From Schlesneria sp. DSM 10557 (GTDB lineage Bacteria > Planctomycetota > Planctomycetia > Planctomycetales > Planctomycetaceae): a stretch of DNA of 64,000 nucleotides. A program made the position numbers and the translations under genes. Shown here piece after piece: positions 44,752 through 53,649 of the stretch (positions are counted from its first letter, which is position 1; every line of letters begins with the position of its first letter). The stretch covers positions 3,472,001 through 3,536,000 of the forward strand of contig NZ_CP124747.1 of the NCBI RefSeq assembly GCF_041860085.1, given 5' to 3'. A model generated the notes under the pieces. It was given only the letters and a program-made list of their open reading frames with translations, was not told where the DNA came from and did not search any database.

Positions 44752-47700
44752 GCGACGCCCCCTCAGACGGAAAGCCTTTTGACCGCTCGTGGACTCAGTT
44801 CGCTGCCGGTGGCTTTCTGGTAACGCTGTTCCTGAGTGCCGGAATCTGGTTCGGGCTGGAAGTCCGTTCGCGGCCTGCACCCCGCTCGGTTTCCATCCTC
44901 ATCATCTGTTCTGACCCGGCAGTGGAAAGCCTCAACCGGGGAATCGACCGTCTGCTCTCCAGCGATCCTGGTCTGGCCCGCGAAGTCAGTTTTCAAGTTC
45001 GCTCGCCGGGGAACACTGTCGCCGACGCGGAAGTTCCTCAAACCGATCTGCTGCTGGTGGAATTACTCGAAGCGAAGTGGGTCACGGCCAACGAGCCGAT
45101 CATTCAGGAATCGCACGCGCGGACGCGGCTGGCTTTTGGTCCCAGCGGTCCAGCCATCAACGAAAGTACGCTGACGCAGTTCGGTCTGAAGCAGGACGAT
45201 CTCGTCGAACCCTACTGGTCAGAAGGGGGACCATCCGACGTTGAGCAAATGCTGCGGCTGATACTCAAGCGGTATGCGGGCTATCTCGATCTGGAAGTGG
45301 CTCCTCCGGTCAAACGGCCGGAACAAGGCTATGTCGCCTGGATCGAAGGGGAACCTCGACTGGTCGAAACATGGTCCGAGTGGCAGGTGCTCACGAAGTT
45401 CGACCCCACCCGGCCATCTGTCGCCATTCTCGACTTTGCCACGCGAGCCCGTCGTGAAGTCCTGGCCGTTCCGAAAGCGATCGCCGATGCGTGCCAGCAG
45501 CAGGGAATTCAGCCGGTCGTCTGTTTTGGTCAACCTGCCAGCAAGGCCATTCGACAGCTCTTGCTCGACGAAGCGGGCAAACCTCGAATTGATGCCATCA
45601 TCTCGTTGCATCTGAAGTTCACCGATAAAGAGGCCGAGGCGACCCTGTCGCAACTGGATGTCCCGATCATCAACGCGATCCGCATCTATGGCCGAACGGT
45701 CGACGAGTGGCGTGACAGCTCGCAAGGCCTGACCACAGGGGAAGTCGCGTGGCAACTGGCCGTCCCGGAACTGGTCGGTCTGGCGCCGCACAATGTCGTC
45801 GCCGGACTTGAGCCGACTCGCAGTGGGGTCGAGGCCCAGCCGATTGCCGAACGTGTCACTCGTGTGGCAGCTCGCGCCCGGGCGCTCAGCGAATTGCGTC
45901 GGACTCCACCCGCACAGCGTCGCGTTGCTTTGATGTACTGGAACTATCCGCCGGGCAAGCAGAACGTCGGAGCGAGTTACCTGAACGTCGTCAGAAGCAT
46001 TCCGGTCATGCTGCAAGCGATGCGGGATGCCGGCTATCAGGTCGAGAACTTTTCCGACGCCGTTGAGATCGAAAAACGGGTCGTTGATCGAGGACGTAAT
46101 ATCGCGCGCTGGGCACCGGGTGAACTTGAACGGCTCATCGACGCAGGTGGTGTGGTGACGATCCCTGTCTCAACCTATCAGACCTGGTTCGACGCGTTGC
46201 CACGCCGCTTTCGTGACGACGTGACCAAGCATTGGGGACGCCCCGAAACAGCCGACATCATGACCACCCGGCTCGGTGGTGAACTTCATCTGGTGCTGCC
46301 GACGATTGAACTGGGAAACATTGTTCTGCTGGTTCAGCCTGACCGGGGTCGAACACAGGACCTCGCCGCACTCTACCAGACGCAGGACCTGCCACCCCAC
46401 CACCAGTACATCGCGGCGTACTTGTGGTTGCAGAAGGAATTCAAAGCGCATGCCGTCATTCATACCGGCACTCATGGAACGCACGAGTGGCTGAGCGGTA
46501 AGGAATCAGGTCTGGCCGGATTCGACGCGGGAGAAGTCCTCGCGGGGGATTTGCCAATCCTCTATCCCTACATCATGGACGACATCGGGGAAGGAATCGT
46601 GGCCAAGCGACGAGGTGCCGCGACCATTATTGATCATCTGACCCCTGCCTTGGGGACAAGTTCCCTTCCCCCGGAACTGCAGTCACTTAAGGAACTCATT
46701 CAACGCTGGCGAGATGCGCGCGCAACCGGTGGCGAAACGGTCGCTCAGGCGCAAGCCAGCATCGACGCTGAAGTCGTCCTCCGCGGGCTCGATAAGGATC
46801 TTGCCGATCGCGGGTGGAGCGAAGCGGATCGCAGTCATCCCGACGCAGAACGGCGCATCAGCACGCTGGAGGATTATCTGGAACAGATTCAGGCCCAGAG
46901 CATTCCTTTCGGCATGCACACGTTCGGGGTTTCTCCCATCGACGAGCGGTTGAATGGATTTGTCGATCTGATCCGTGAAGCACACGACGAGAAAACGGCC
47001 TCCACGGGCCGACAAAACCTGACCGACAGCGGCCCTGCCGAGCTGGCCGCCCTGCTCCATGGACTGGGCGGGGGATACATCCGCCCCGGTCCCGGTAACG
47101 ACCCCGTCCGCAATCCCGCAGCCCTGCCCACCGGACGGGATTTCTACGCATTTGACCCTCGGACCATTCCCGCAGTCACGGCAGAAACGCTGGGAAATCA
47201 GCTCGCCGCCAGACTCGTCGATGAATTTCATTCCAGCGAAGGTCAGTGGCCGAAGAAGTTTGCGCTGCAGGTCTGGGGGGTCGAAACCATCCGCCATGCC
47301 GGCGTTCAGGAAGCCCAGGCTCTGGCTTTAGTCGGTGTGCGGGCCAAACGGGACAAACAGGGACGAGTCGCCGGTCTGGAACTGATTCCCCGCGAAGAAC
47401 TCGGGCGTCCGCGTGTCGATGTCGTCATGCACGGAACCAGCCTCTATCGCGACACGTTTCCCGTGCTGGTCGAACTGTTTGATCAAGCCGTGCAACTGGC
47501 GGCAGATTCACCTGAGCCCGACAATCCGATCCGCGCACACATCGAACAACTGACCGCCGAACTCGTAGCGGGTGGCATGAATATTGACGAAGCCCGGACC
47601 AGAGCCCGCATTCGCTTCTTCGCAGAACCGAGCGGCATGCATGACAGCAAACTGGCCGCAATGGCATCTGCCAGCGGCTCGTGGGACACGGAAGACCAAG

Positions 47701-48728
47701 TTGCCGACAACTACATCCGGCGGATGGGGCATGGCTACGGACAAGGGACTTGGGGGCAGAGCATGGAGACCGAGTTTCGTGCCGCACTGGCCGGCACGCA
47801 GCGGATCGTCCATACACGTTCAAGCAAACTCTATGCGACACTGGATAACGATGACTATTTCGGCTACGGCGGCAGTATCGCGCTGGGGGTCCGCCGAGTC
47901 GATGGCGGGAAGAGTCCCCCGATGCTGGTGACGGATCTGAGGACACCCGGTCGGGAACGACATGAACCGATTGAACGCTTTCTCGGACAGGAATTTCGCT
48001 CGCGCTTGCTGAACCCCGAGTACATCAAAGGGATGCAGCAGGAAGGGTACGCCGGGGCACGCGAAGTCTGGAAAAGTACGGAATACCTCTGGGGCTGGCA
48101 GGTAGTCTACCCCGAGACAGTCGGGCCGCAGAAGTGGCAGGAATTGCACGAAGTCTGGCTGAAAGATCGTTACGATCTCAAACTCGAAGACTTCTTCCAT
48201 GCTCACAATCCCCACGCCCGCGAGGGGATGGCGGGACGATTGCTGGAAGTTATTCGCAAGGGGTACTGGGATCCCGACCAGCAAACACGTGAGGAACTGG
48301 CCGAAATCTATGTCACCAGTATCGTCGAAAATGGAGTCGCCTGTGACACGCTCACCTGCGACAACCCCGAACTTCAGACGTTCACAAAGGGGATCGCGGA
48401 GACTGCCGCAGGACTTGATCCGAAACTGATCGCTCAATGGCTGCGTCAGGTCGAAACGGCGACCGGGAAACAACTCGAACAGCGACTGACAGAACGGCAA
48501 ACCGACAAAGCCGCCTGGCACGACCCGGCCAACCGCGACAAGTCCAATGACGGCAGCTCACCCGAGAACTCACAGGTGAGCGGCTATCTGATGGAAGAGA
48601 CGCAGTCTGAAATCCAGATCCAGAGTGATCCTTCCCCTGTGCCAGCTACCCCCTGGGCGCTGATTCTCTCGCTCACCCTGTCCCCCGTCATGACAGGGGC
48701 CGTCGCGCGGCTGAAGCGGGCCGGCTGA
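44748..48728 (+). CDS. CobN/HmuS-type large chelatase subunit, membrane-anchored
   Basis: 1326 residues from GTG at 44748, which overlaps the DUF2149 stop. Predicted membrane segments stand at both ends: about 18-37 (FAAGGFLVTLFLSAGIWFGL) and 1302-1320 (PWALILSLTLSPVMTGAVA). Between them is a CobN/BchH-family body with VALMYWNYPPGKQNVGASYLN, the family box HTGTHGTHEW (572-581) followed by LSGKESGL, and YLWGWQVVYPETVG. CobN inserts cobalt in cobalamin synthesis with CobS/CobT; no such genes or corrin genes are present. The two anchors and ExbB-like neighbours are as in HmuS-type haem dechelatases. Positive C-terminal charges (RLKRAG) suggest the main body is periplasmic. The tetrapyrrole is unknown. 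Confidence 0.88.
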   Translation: MSDAPSDGKPFDRSWTQFAAGGFLVTLFLSAGIWFGLEVRSRPAPRSVSILIICSDPAVESLNRGIDRLLSSDPGLAREVSFQVRSPGNTVADAEVPQTDLLLVELLEAKWVTANEPIIQESHARTRLAFGPSGPAINESTLTQFGLKQDDLVEPYWSEGGPSDVEQMLRLILKRYAGYLDLEVAPPVKRPEQGYVAWIEGEPRLVETWSEWQVLTKFDPTRPSVAILDFATRARREVLAVPKAIADACQQQGIQPVVCFGQPASKAIRQLLLDEAGKPRIDAIISLHLKFTDKEAEATLSQLDVPIINAIRIYGRTVDEWRDSSQGLTTGEVAWQLAVPELVGLAPHNVVAGLEPTRSGVEAQPIAERVTRVAARARALSELRRTPPAQRRVALMYWNYPPGKQNVGASYLNVVRSIPVMLQAMRDAGYQVENFSDAVEIEKRVVDRGRNIARWAPGELERLIDAGGVVTIPVSTYQTWFDALPRRFRDDVTKHWGRPETADIMTTRLGGELHLVLPTIELGNIVLLVQPDRGRTQDLAALYQTQDLPPHHQYIAAYLWLQKEFKAHAVIHTGTHGTHEWLSGKESGLAGFDAGEVLAGDLPILYPYIMDDIGEGIVAKRRGAATIIDHLTPALGTSSLPPELQSLKELIQRWRDARATGGETVAQAQASIDAEVVLRGLDKDLADRGWSEADRSHPDAERRISTLEDYLEQIQAQSIPFGMHTFGVSPIDERLNGFVDLIREAHDEKTASTGRQNLTDSGPAELAALLHGLGGGYIRPGPGNDPVRNPAALPTGRDFYAFDPRTIPAVTAETLGNQLAARLVDEFHSSEGQWPKKFALQVWGVETIRHAGVQEAQALALVGVRAKRDKQGRVAGLELIPREELGRPRVDVVMHGTSLYRDTFPVLVELFDQAVQLAADSPEPDNPIRAHIEQLTAELVAGGMNIDEARTRARIRFFAEPSGMHDSKLAAMASASGSWDTEDQVADNYIRRMGHGYGQGTWGQSMETEFRAALAGTQRIVHTRSSKLYATLDNDDYFGYGGSIALGVRRVDGGKSPPMLVTDLRTPGRERHEPIERFLGQEFRSRLLNPEYIKGMQQEGYAGAREVWKSTEYLWGWQVVYPETVGPQKWQELHEVWLKDRYDLKLEDFFHAHNPHAREGMAGRLLEVIRKGYWDPDQQTREELAEIYVTSIVENGVACDTLTCDNPELQTFTKGIAETAAGLDPKLIAQWLRQVETATGKQLEQRLTERQTDKAAWHDPANRDKSNDGSSPENSQVSGYLMEETQSEIQIQSDPSPVPATPWALILSLTLSPVMTGAVARLKRAG

Positions 48729-49020
48729 AACTCCCGCATCCCGAAAGTGGATCCGTGAAATGACGGGACTCAGTGCATTGAATGCGTGCAATAAACGGCT
48801 GCAGGGGCTCGCGTCCCTGTTGAACGGCACTCGCGGCTTCCTCAATCCTGCCTCGATGCGATAAGTGCCGAAATCGGCGGACGAGACGGCTGCTCACAAA
48901 TCCTGATCGTCCGTCATTTTCCAAACCACCTGGAAAGCGTCACAATCGGACGCTGGCTCGCCAGCAGACCGTGAATCGAGCCGTCAGGCTTTTTCGCTTC
49001 TTCCGCACAAAGGCCCTGTC

Positions 49021-49599
49021 ATGTCTGCAACGCTGAAAGAACGGATTGCTCAAGTCGTCCTGCAAGCAGGCGATGACGACGGTTGTTCGACCATCCCCTC
49101 CGAACTGATCGCGGCAGCAGCGAAGCTCACGATGCAATTGACGCCAGAAGACCTCAGTCGATTTCCCGAGTGGTGGTATCCCCCTCTCTCTGCCAAATCC
49201 GCTGGCGCACTCAAATGGAAGGAGGGCTGGGAGCGGTTGTGGTTCGAGGCACTCGTCGAGATCCTCTATCAATCCGGTGAATCTGGACTACCAGTGCTAT
49301 TCGAATTCCTCGATCGCGATCTGAAGACCTACCACGCGATGGTCGTTGTACGCCTGCTGCGGTTTGCCGCGAATGGCACGAGAAAGAAAGAAATTCTCGA
49401 TCGACTCAAAGCCCGGCTTCCCGCACTCAACCACCCGGCCGGCACGGAATCTGTCGATGAAGTCATGCTCTGGGCGTCGTACGGCGATTCACGGCTGACT
49501 AAACTTCTCCGTTCGATGTCGAAACTCAGCCTCAAGGGAATTGGCCAGGTCACCGTCGGGTCAGCGATGAAAGAATGGGTCGAATCCCGTTCACCCTGA
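49021..49599 (+). CDS. Conserved-looking cytoplasmic protein, unknown
   Basis: 192 residues, no signal peptide or membrane segment, and no recognised domain. It is mostly helical with alternating hydrophobic helices (ALVEILYQSGESGLPVLFEFL, YHAMVVVRLLRFAANG), somewhat like alpha-solenoid repeats, but this is a guess. A start at 49021 has AAGG eight bases upstream. It lies 292 bp after the chelatase gene and its orientation agrees, but the spacing argues for an independent transcript. The 292 bp before it hold only a weak hairpin. Confidence 0.55.
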   Translation: MSATLKERIAQVVLQAGDDDGCSTIPSELIAAAAKLTMQLTPEDLSRFPEWWYPPLSAKSAGALKWKEGWERLWFEALVEILYQSGESGLPVLFEFLDRDLKTYHAMVVVRLLRFAANGTRKKEILDRLKARLPALNHPAGTESVDEVMLWASYGDSRLTKLLRSMSKLSLKGIGQVTVGSAMKEWVESRSP

Positions 49600-49766
49600 C
49601 TTGGAGAGAGCAGCAGACCTTTGACGGATGTACTGTGCTTCACGGCAGAACCAACGCGACAGCGGTACCAAAACGATCCTTTCCTCACCCGCAATCAGAA
49701 CGTCTGGTCTCCAGGTTTTGTCCACGATCGCAATTTTCCACTTCTGAACGATGGTAACTTTCAGCA

Positions 49767-50648
49767 ATGACCGACATGGCAGAAAAGGGCATTCGTGCTG
49801 CCCAGTTGGGGATCCTCATTAATACGCTGCTCGCCATGGCGAAACTGCTGGCGGGCGTGATCGGTAACTCCTACGCCCTGATTGCAGACGCGGTCGAATC
49901 GGGCAGTGATGTCTTTTCATCGATCATTGTGATGAGCGGATTAAAGATCGCCCGGCGTGATCCCACGGACGAATTTCCGTTCGGTTTCGGACGTGCGGAA
50001 ACGCTGGCGACGGCTGTGGTGGCTCTCATGTTGATCGGTACCGCGATTGGGATTGCGATTGAAGCAGTGCGGGAAATCCGTACGCCGCACCACATGCCAG
50101 CCCCCTGGACTCTATTCGTCCTGGCCGTCGTGGTGACAGTCAAATGGCTGGTCTCCCGGCGGGTCCACGCGGTGGGTGTCGAAACAGGAAGCGGAGCCAT
50201 CGAGGCGGATGCCTGGCACCACCTGAGTGACGCCATCACATCCACGGCGGCGTTCTTTGGTATTTCAATCGCCTTATTGGGTGGACCCGGTTGGGAACAC
50301 GCCGATGACTGGGCGGCCCTGCTCGCCACATCCGTCATTGCGTTCAATGGCGTCCGAATTCTTCGTTCGGCTCTGCGTGACCTGATGGACGCGTCCCCTG
50401 GCGACGAGATCGTCCAGTCGGTTCGAACGGTGTCAGAGCGGGTGCCGGAGGTGCTGGCGATCGAGAAACTGCTGGTTCGCCGTTCGGGAATGTTCTATCT
50501 GGTCGATATCCACGTGCAGGCAGCCCCCTCCATGCCCCTGAGCAATGCCCATAGCCTGGGAGGACGAGTGAAGGCCGAAATCCTGCAGGCCCTCCCCCAG
50601 GTTCGCCATGTGCTGGTGCATATGGAACCCTTCACCAGTCCCGGTTAG
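49767..50648 (+). CDS. Cation diffusion facilitator (CDF) family metal transporter
   Basis: 293 residues. Five to six membrane helices precede a cytoplasmic C-terminal domain from about 210 (VRTVSERVPEVLAIEKLLVRR, LVDIHVQAAPSMPLSNAHSLG). The metal site motifs are ADAVESGSDVFSS in helix 2 (Glu-x3-Asp rather than the more common His/Asp-x3-Asp) and AWHHLSDAITS in helix 5 (His-x3-Asp). The C-terminal DIHVQ and the final RHVLVHMEPF match the zinc-binding domain of CDF exporters. It exports divalent metal such as Zn, Fe, Mn or Co. The metal is not readable. Confidence 0.9.
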   Translation: MTDMAEKGIRAAQLGILINTLLAMAKLLAGVIGNSYALIADAVESGSDVFSSIIVMSGLKIARRDPTDEFPFGFGRAETLATAVVALMLIGTAIGIAIEAVREIRTPHHMPAPWTLFVLAVVVTVKWLVSRRVHAVGVETGSGAIEADAWHHLSDAITSTAAFFGISIALLGGPGWEHADDWAALLATSVIAFNGVRILRSALRDLMDASPGDEIVQSVRTVSERVPEVLAIEKLLVRRSGMFYLVDIHVQAAPSMPLSNAHSLGGRVKAEILQALPQVRHVLVHMEPFTSPG

Positions 50649-50886
50649 CCAAAAACGGGGAACCGGCGCGCGGCGTTTGTCACTGCCGAACGGAACTCGC
50701 TCGTACATACTGACCAGGATCGCTTCCTGCTTATTCACATCACGCCCCGGCCACCTTTCTTCCCGGCGGCTGTTCGGGATGGTCGATAAAGCCAGTTTAC
50801 TTTTGCTTACAGATTCGTTTGACTTGGTACATCTTTTGTCTTGTTCGTCATCCCATCTATGCTCATCTCCTGAAGGAATGCTGACG

Positions 50887-52071
50887 ATGCGCGGTTCATT
50901 TTTACTTATCATTCTCTCTGCCTGCTTAACGGTAGGACTGGCTGGTTGCGGAAAGATTCCCACCTGGGGAGAACTCACCGGCCAGCAGCAACCCCAAGCC
51001 GCCCCTACCACCTCGGTTCAGCCCGCTCCACCCGTGATCCCGGTTCAGCCAGCTCCGCAGGAACCAAGTCCTGACGAAATCATCGCAAAGTTCTACGCTC
51101 TGCAGCCCACTGAGGTGACGGATGCCGCGATTACTCAGCTCACGTCGCTGAAAGAGGGAACCGACCGCATCACCGAGATCAATGCGGACAACAGCGCGGT
51201 CACCAAGAATGCCTTCGGGGCGATTGAGCGCCTGACGAATCTGCGACAATTACGACTCAACCGGACTCAGATCGATGACGAAGTTTGCCAGAAACTGGGG
51301 AACCTGTCGTCACTGGAAGTGCTGGCACTGGCGGATACCCGTGTCACCGACGTCGGCGTGGCCGCTCTTTCTGGACTACAGAACCTCAAGCATCTGGAAC
51401 TGACCCGCTGTGCCCTTTCGATGAACGGGTTTCGGGCGATCGGGAATCTCCCTTCGCTGAAGGCCATCCATATCGACTCAACGAATCTGAACGACGCGGC
51501 GCTGGATCTGGTCTGCAACGCGAAAACGCTGACGGAACTGACACTGTCACGCAACGCCATTACCGACTACGGCCTGATGTCGCTCAGTAAGGTTGAACCG
51601 CTGGAATATCTGGAGATTGGGCATACGCGGATTACCTGTGAAGCGCTATCAAAAGTCACCAAAGGGGGCGGTCTGAAGAATCTGCTGTATCTGGGCGTCT
51701 ATGCCTGCCCGATTACCGAGAAAGGGGCTGTCGCGATCGGCTCCATCAAATCGCTTGAGCGGCTGAATATCGGGGAAATGCCTCACATGAACGACATCGG
51801 GTTCGCGACAATCACGCGAGGGATGAAGAACCTGAAATACATCAACCTTTCACGCTGTTCCGGCATCGATGGTTCCGGTTTCAAGGTTCTGCAGGGCTCG
51901 AAATCGATGGAGGTCCTGTTGATCGACCAGTGCCCGAAGATTGGCGATCCCGCCATCAAGATTCTGAAGACGATGAAGAATCTCAAGCAAATCAGCGTGG
52001 GGGCGACGGCGATCACCCCTCGCGGAATCGAAGAACTGAAATCCGCCCTGCCCGACCTCAGGGTCAATTGA
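50887..52071 (+). CDS. LRR lipoprotein (ribonuclease-inhibitor-like repeats)
   Basis: 394 residues from ATG at 50887, preferred over the ATG at 50878 that would sit on the ribosome site. The start MRGSFLLIILSACLTVGLAGCGK has a lipobox LAGC with Cys near 21. A Pro/Gln linker (QQQPQAAPTTSVQPAPPV) leads to about ten leucine-rich repeats of the L..L.L....D.....L form, such as LRQLRLNRTQI, LEVLALADTRV, LKHLELTRCAL and LEYLEIGHTRI. Such lipoproteins are usually surface or periplasmic binding proteins. The terminator at 52137 follows. Confidence 0.88.
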   Translation: MRGSFLLIILSACLTVGLAGCGKIPTWGELTGQQQPQAAPTTSVQPAPPVIPVQPAPQEPSPDEIIAKFYALQPTEVTDAAITQLTSLKEGTDRITEINADNSAVTKNAFGAIERLTNLRQLRLNRTQIDDEVCQKLGNLSSLEVLALADTRVTDVGVAALSGLQNLKHLELTRCALSMNGFRAIGNLPSLKAIHIDSTNLNDAALDLVCNAKTLTELTLSRNAITDYGLMSLSKVEPLEYLEIGHTRITCEALSKVTKGGGLKNLLYLGVYACPITEKGAVAIGSIKSLERLNIGEMPHMNDIGFATITRGMKNLKYINLSRCSGIDGSGFKVLQGSKSMEVLLIDQCPKIGDPAIKILKTMKNLKQISVGATAITPRGIEELKSALPDLRVN

Positions 52072-52377
52072 TCTCTTTGCAAGCGCCTCTCCTGTCAGAA
52101 GCCGCTGCGGCCGCAGATGAGGACCTGGAGACCTGACTTCCCTGTTGCCCCCGCAGCAGGGAAGCTTTCTTTGCAGTTAAGAATCAGCGCAAGCCGTCGC
52201 CGTGCGGGTTCGGTGAACTTTCCCTATCGGATTCTGAAAGAAGTACGATAATGGAAAACAACCCTGTGTATTTTTCCTATTCCCGAGGTTGCATCGTCGG
52301 TTTCTGGAGCGCTGTCGGTAGAGGAACGCTCCCAGCCCTCCGCAACCCGTTCTCCTTTTAACTGGCTCAGGCACTGC
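52072..52377. other. Intergenic region with terminator
   Basis: About 300 bp holding the terminator at 52137-52172 and the promoter region of the LarA-like gene. No other feature was seen. Confidence 0.6.
52137..52172 (+). terminator. Intrinsic terminator after LRR gene
   Basis: 12-bp stem CTTCCCTGTTGC (52137-52148) with GCAGCAGGGAAG (52153-52164), one G-T pair, loop CCCC, then CTTTCTTT. Confidence 0.75.
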
Positions 52378-53649
52378 ATGTCCCAATTGCCCCGAATGAT
52401 TCGCGTTCGACAGACGTTTGATGCCCGCCGTGTAGAAGATGTTACGACGGAAGTCACCCGTCAGCTCCTGACGCTCAAACTACATGAGCGAATCCGTCCG
52501 GATCAGACGGTGGCCGTCACCGCGGGGAGTCGCGGTATCGCTCACATCGGCACGATGACCCGGGCCGTGATCGACCATTTGAAGAGCATCGGGGCCCGAC
52601 CCTTCATCGTTCCCGCGATGGGAAGTCACGGCGGGGGGACTGCTGCCGGGCAGGCCCAGTTGCTTGAGCACTACGGCATCACGCCCGAACTGATGGGCTG
52701 CGAGATTCGCGCGTCGATGGAAACCATCATCGTCGACAAGACCCCGCAGGGAATTCCTGTCCACTTTGACAAACACGCTTCCCAGGCCGATCACGTCTTG
52801 ATTGTCGGCCGGGTGAAACCGCATACCGGGTTTGTCGGTGAGGTCGAGTCGGGCCTGCACAAGATGATGCTGATCGGTCTGGGGAAGCACGAAGGGGCCA
52901 AGATCTACCATCGAGCGATCGCCGATTACAGCTTCATGGAAATTATCACTGCCGTCGCCGCGTCAGTGATTTCCAAGTGTCGCGTCGTCGGTGGGCTGGC
53001 CATCGTCGAAAATGCCTACGACGAAACGGCACTGATCGAAGCCGTTCCACCGTCGAAGTTCCTCGAGCGTGAGAAGGAACTGCTCAAGCTCGCGACTCAG
53101 TGGCTTCCGCGACTCCCGTTCCCGACGACGGATCTGCTCATCATTGATCGCATTGGCAAGAATATCAGCGGCACCGGACTGGATACGAACGTCGTCGGAC
53201 GCAAGTTCAACGACCATGCCGGAACCGACCGTGACACCGTCCGCTGCAAACGGATCTTCGTCCGGGGACTGACCGAAGAGACCCATGGGAACGCAACAGG
53301 CATCGGCCTGTCAGAATTCACCAACCAGCGCACGGCGGATGCGATTGACCGAAAGATTACCGCGATCAACTGTGTCACCGGCCTGCATCCGACAGCCGCC
53401 ATGATTCCGATCGCGTACGAGACCGACCGTGAGGTGGTTGAACAGGCGCTGCACACGTGCGGTCTGGTAGAACCCCCGGATGCAAAGATCGTTCAGATTC
53501 AGGATACGCTGCACCTGGCCGAAGTCCTTGTCAGTGAGGCCTACCTCCCCGAGATTTCCCGTCGCCCGGACCTTGAACAGATGAGCGAACCGCAGGAAAT
53601 GGCATTCGATGCCGCTGGCAACCTACTTCCGGTAAATGAACGTGTCTGA
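52378..53649 (+). CDS. LarA-like (DUF2088) protein
   Basis: 423 residues, the LarA length. The N-terminal region TVAVTAGSRGIAHIGTMTRAV, FIVPAMGSHGGGTAAGQAQLL and VLIVGRVKPHTGFVGEVESG parallels LarA-type nickel-dependent lactate racemase N-domains; HKMMLIGLGKHEGAK carries lysines where LarA binds its cofactor. The C-terminal half is weaker. LarA uses a nickel-pincer nucleotide made by LarB, LarE and LarC; none of them is in the window. The cysteine desulfurase start overlaps its end by 14 bp. The substrate is unknown, as LarA homologues isomerise many 2-hydroxyacids. Confidence 0.7.
   Translation: MSQLPRMIRVRQTFDARRVEDVTTEVTRQLLTLKLHERIRPDQTVAVTAGSRGIAHIGTMTRAVIDHLKSIGARPFIVPAMGSHGGGTAAGQAQLLEHYGITPELMGCEIRASMETIIVDKTPQGIPVHFDKHASQADHVLIVGRVKPHTGFVGEVESGLHKMMLIGLGKHEGAKIYHRAIADYSFMEIITAVAASVISKCRVVGGLAIVENAYDETALIEAVPPSKFLEREKELLKLATQWLPRLPFPTTDLLIIDRIGKNISGTGLDTNVVGRKFNDHAGTDRDTVRCKRIFVRGLTEETHGNATGIGLSEFTNQRTADAIDRKITAINCVTGLHPTAAMIPIAYETDREVVEQALHTCGLVEPPDAKIVQIQDTLHLAEVLVSEAYLPEISRRPDLEQMSEPQEMAFDAAGNLLPVNERV

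Noticed and set aside
49767-50648. Glu in place of the first metal ligand in helix 2 of the CDF transporter as a novelty
   Set aside because: The ADAxES pattern is shared by many bacterial CDF proteins, so it is a subgroup feature rather than an oddity.
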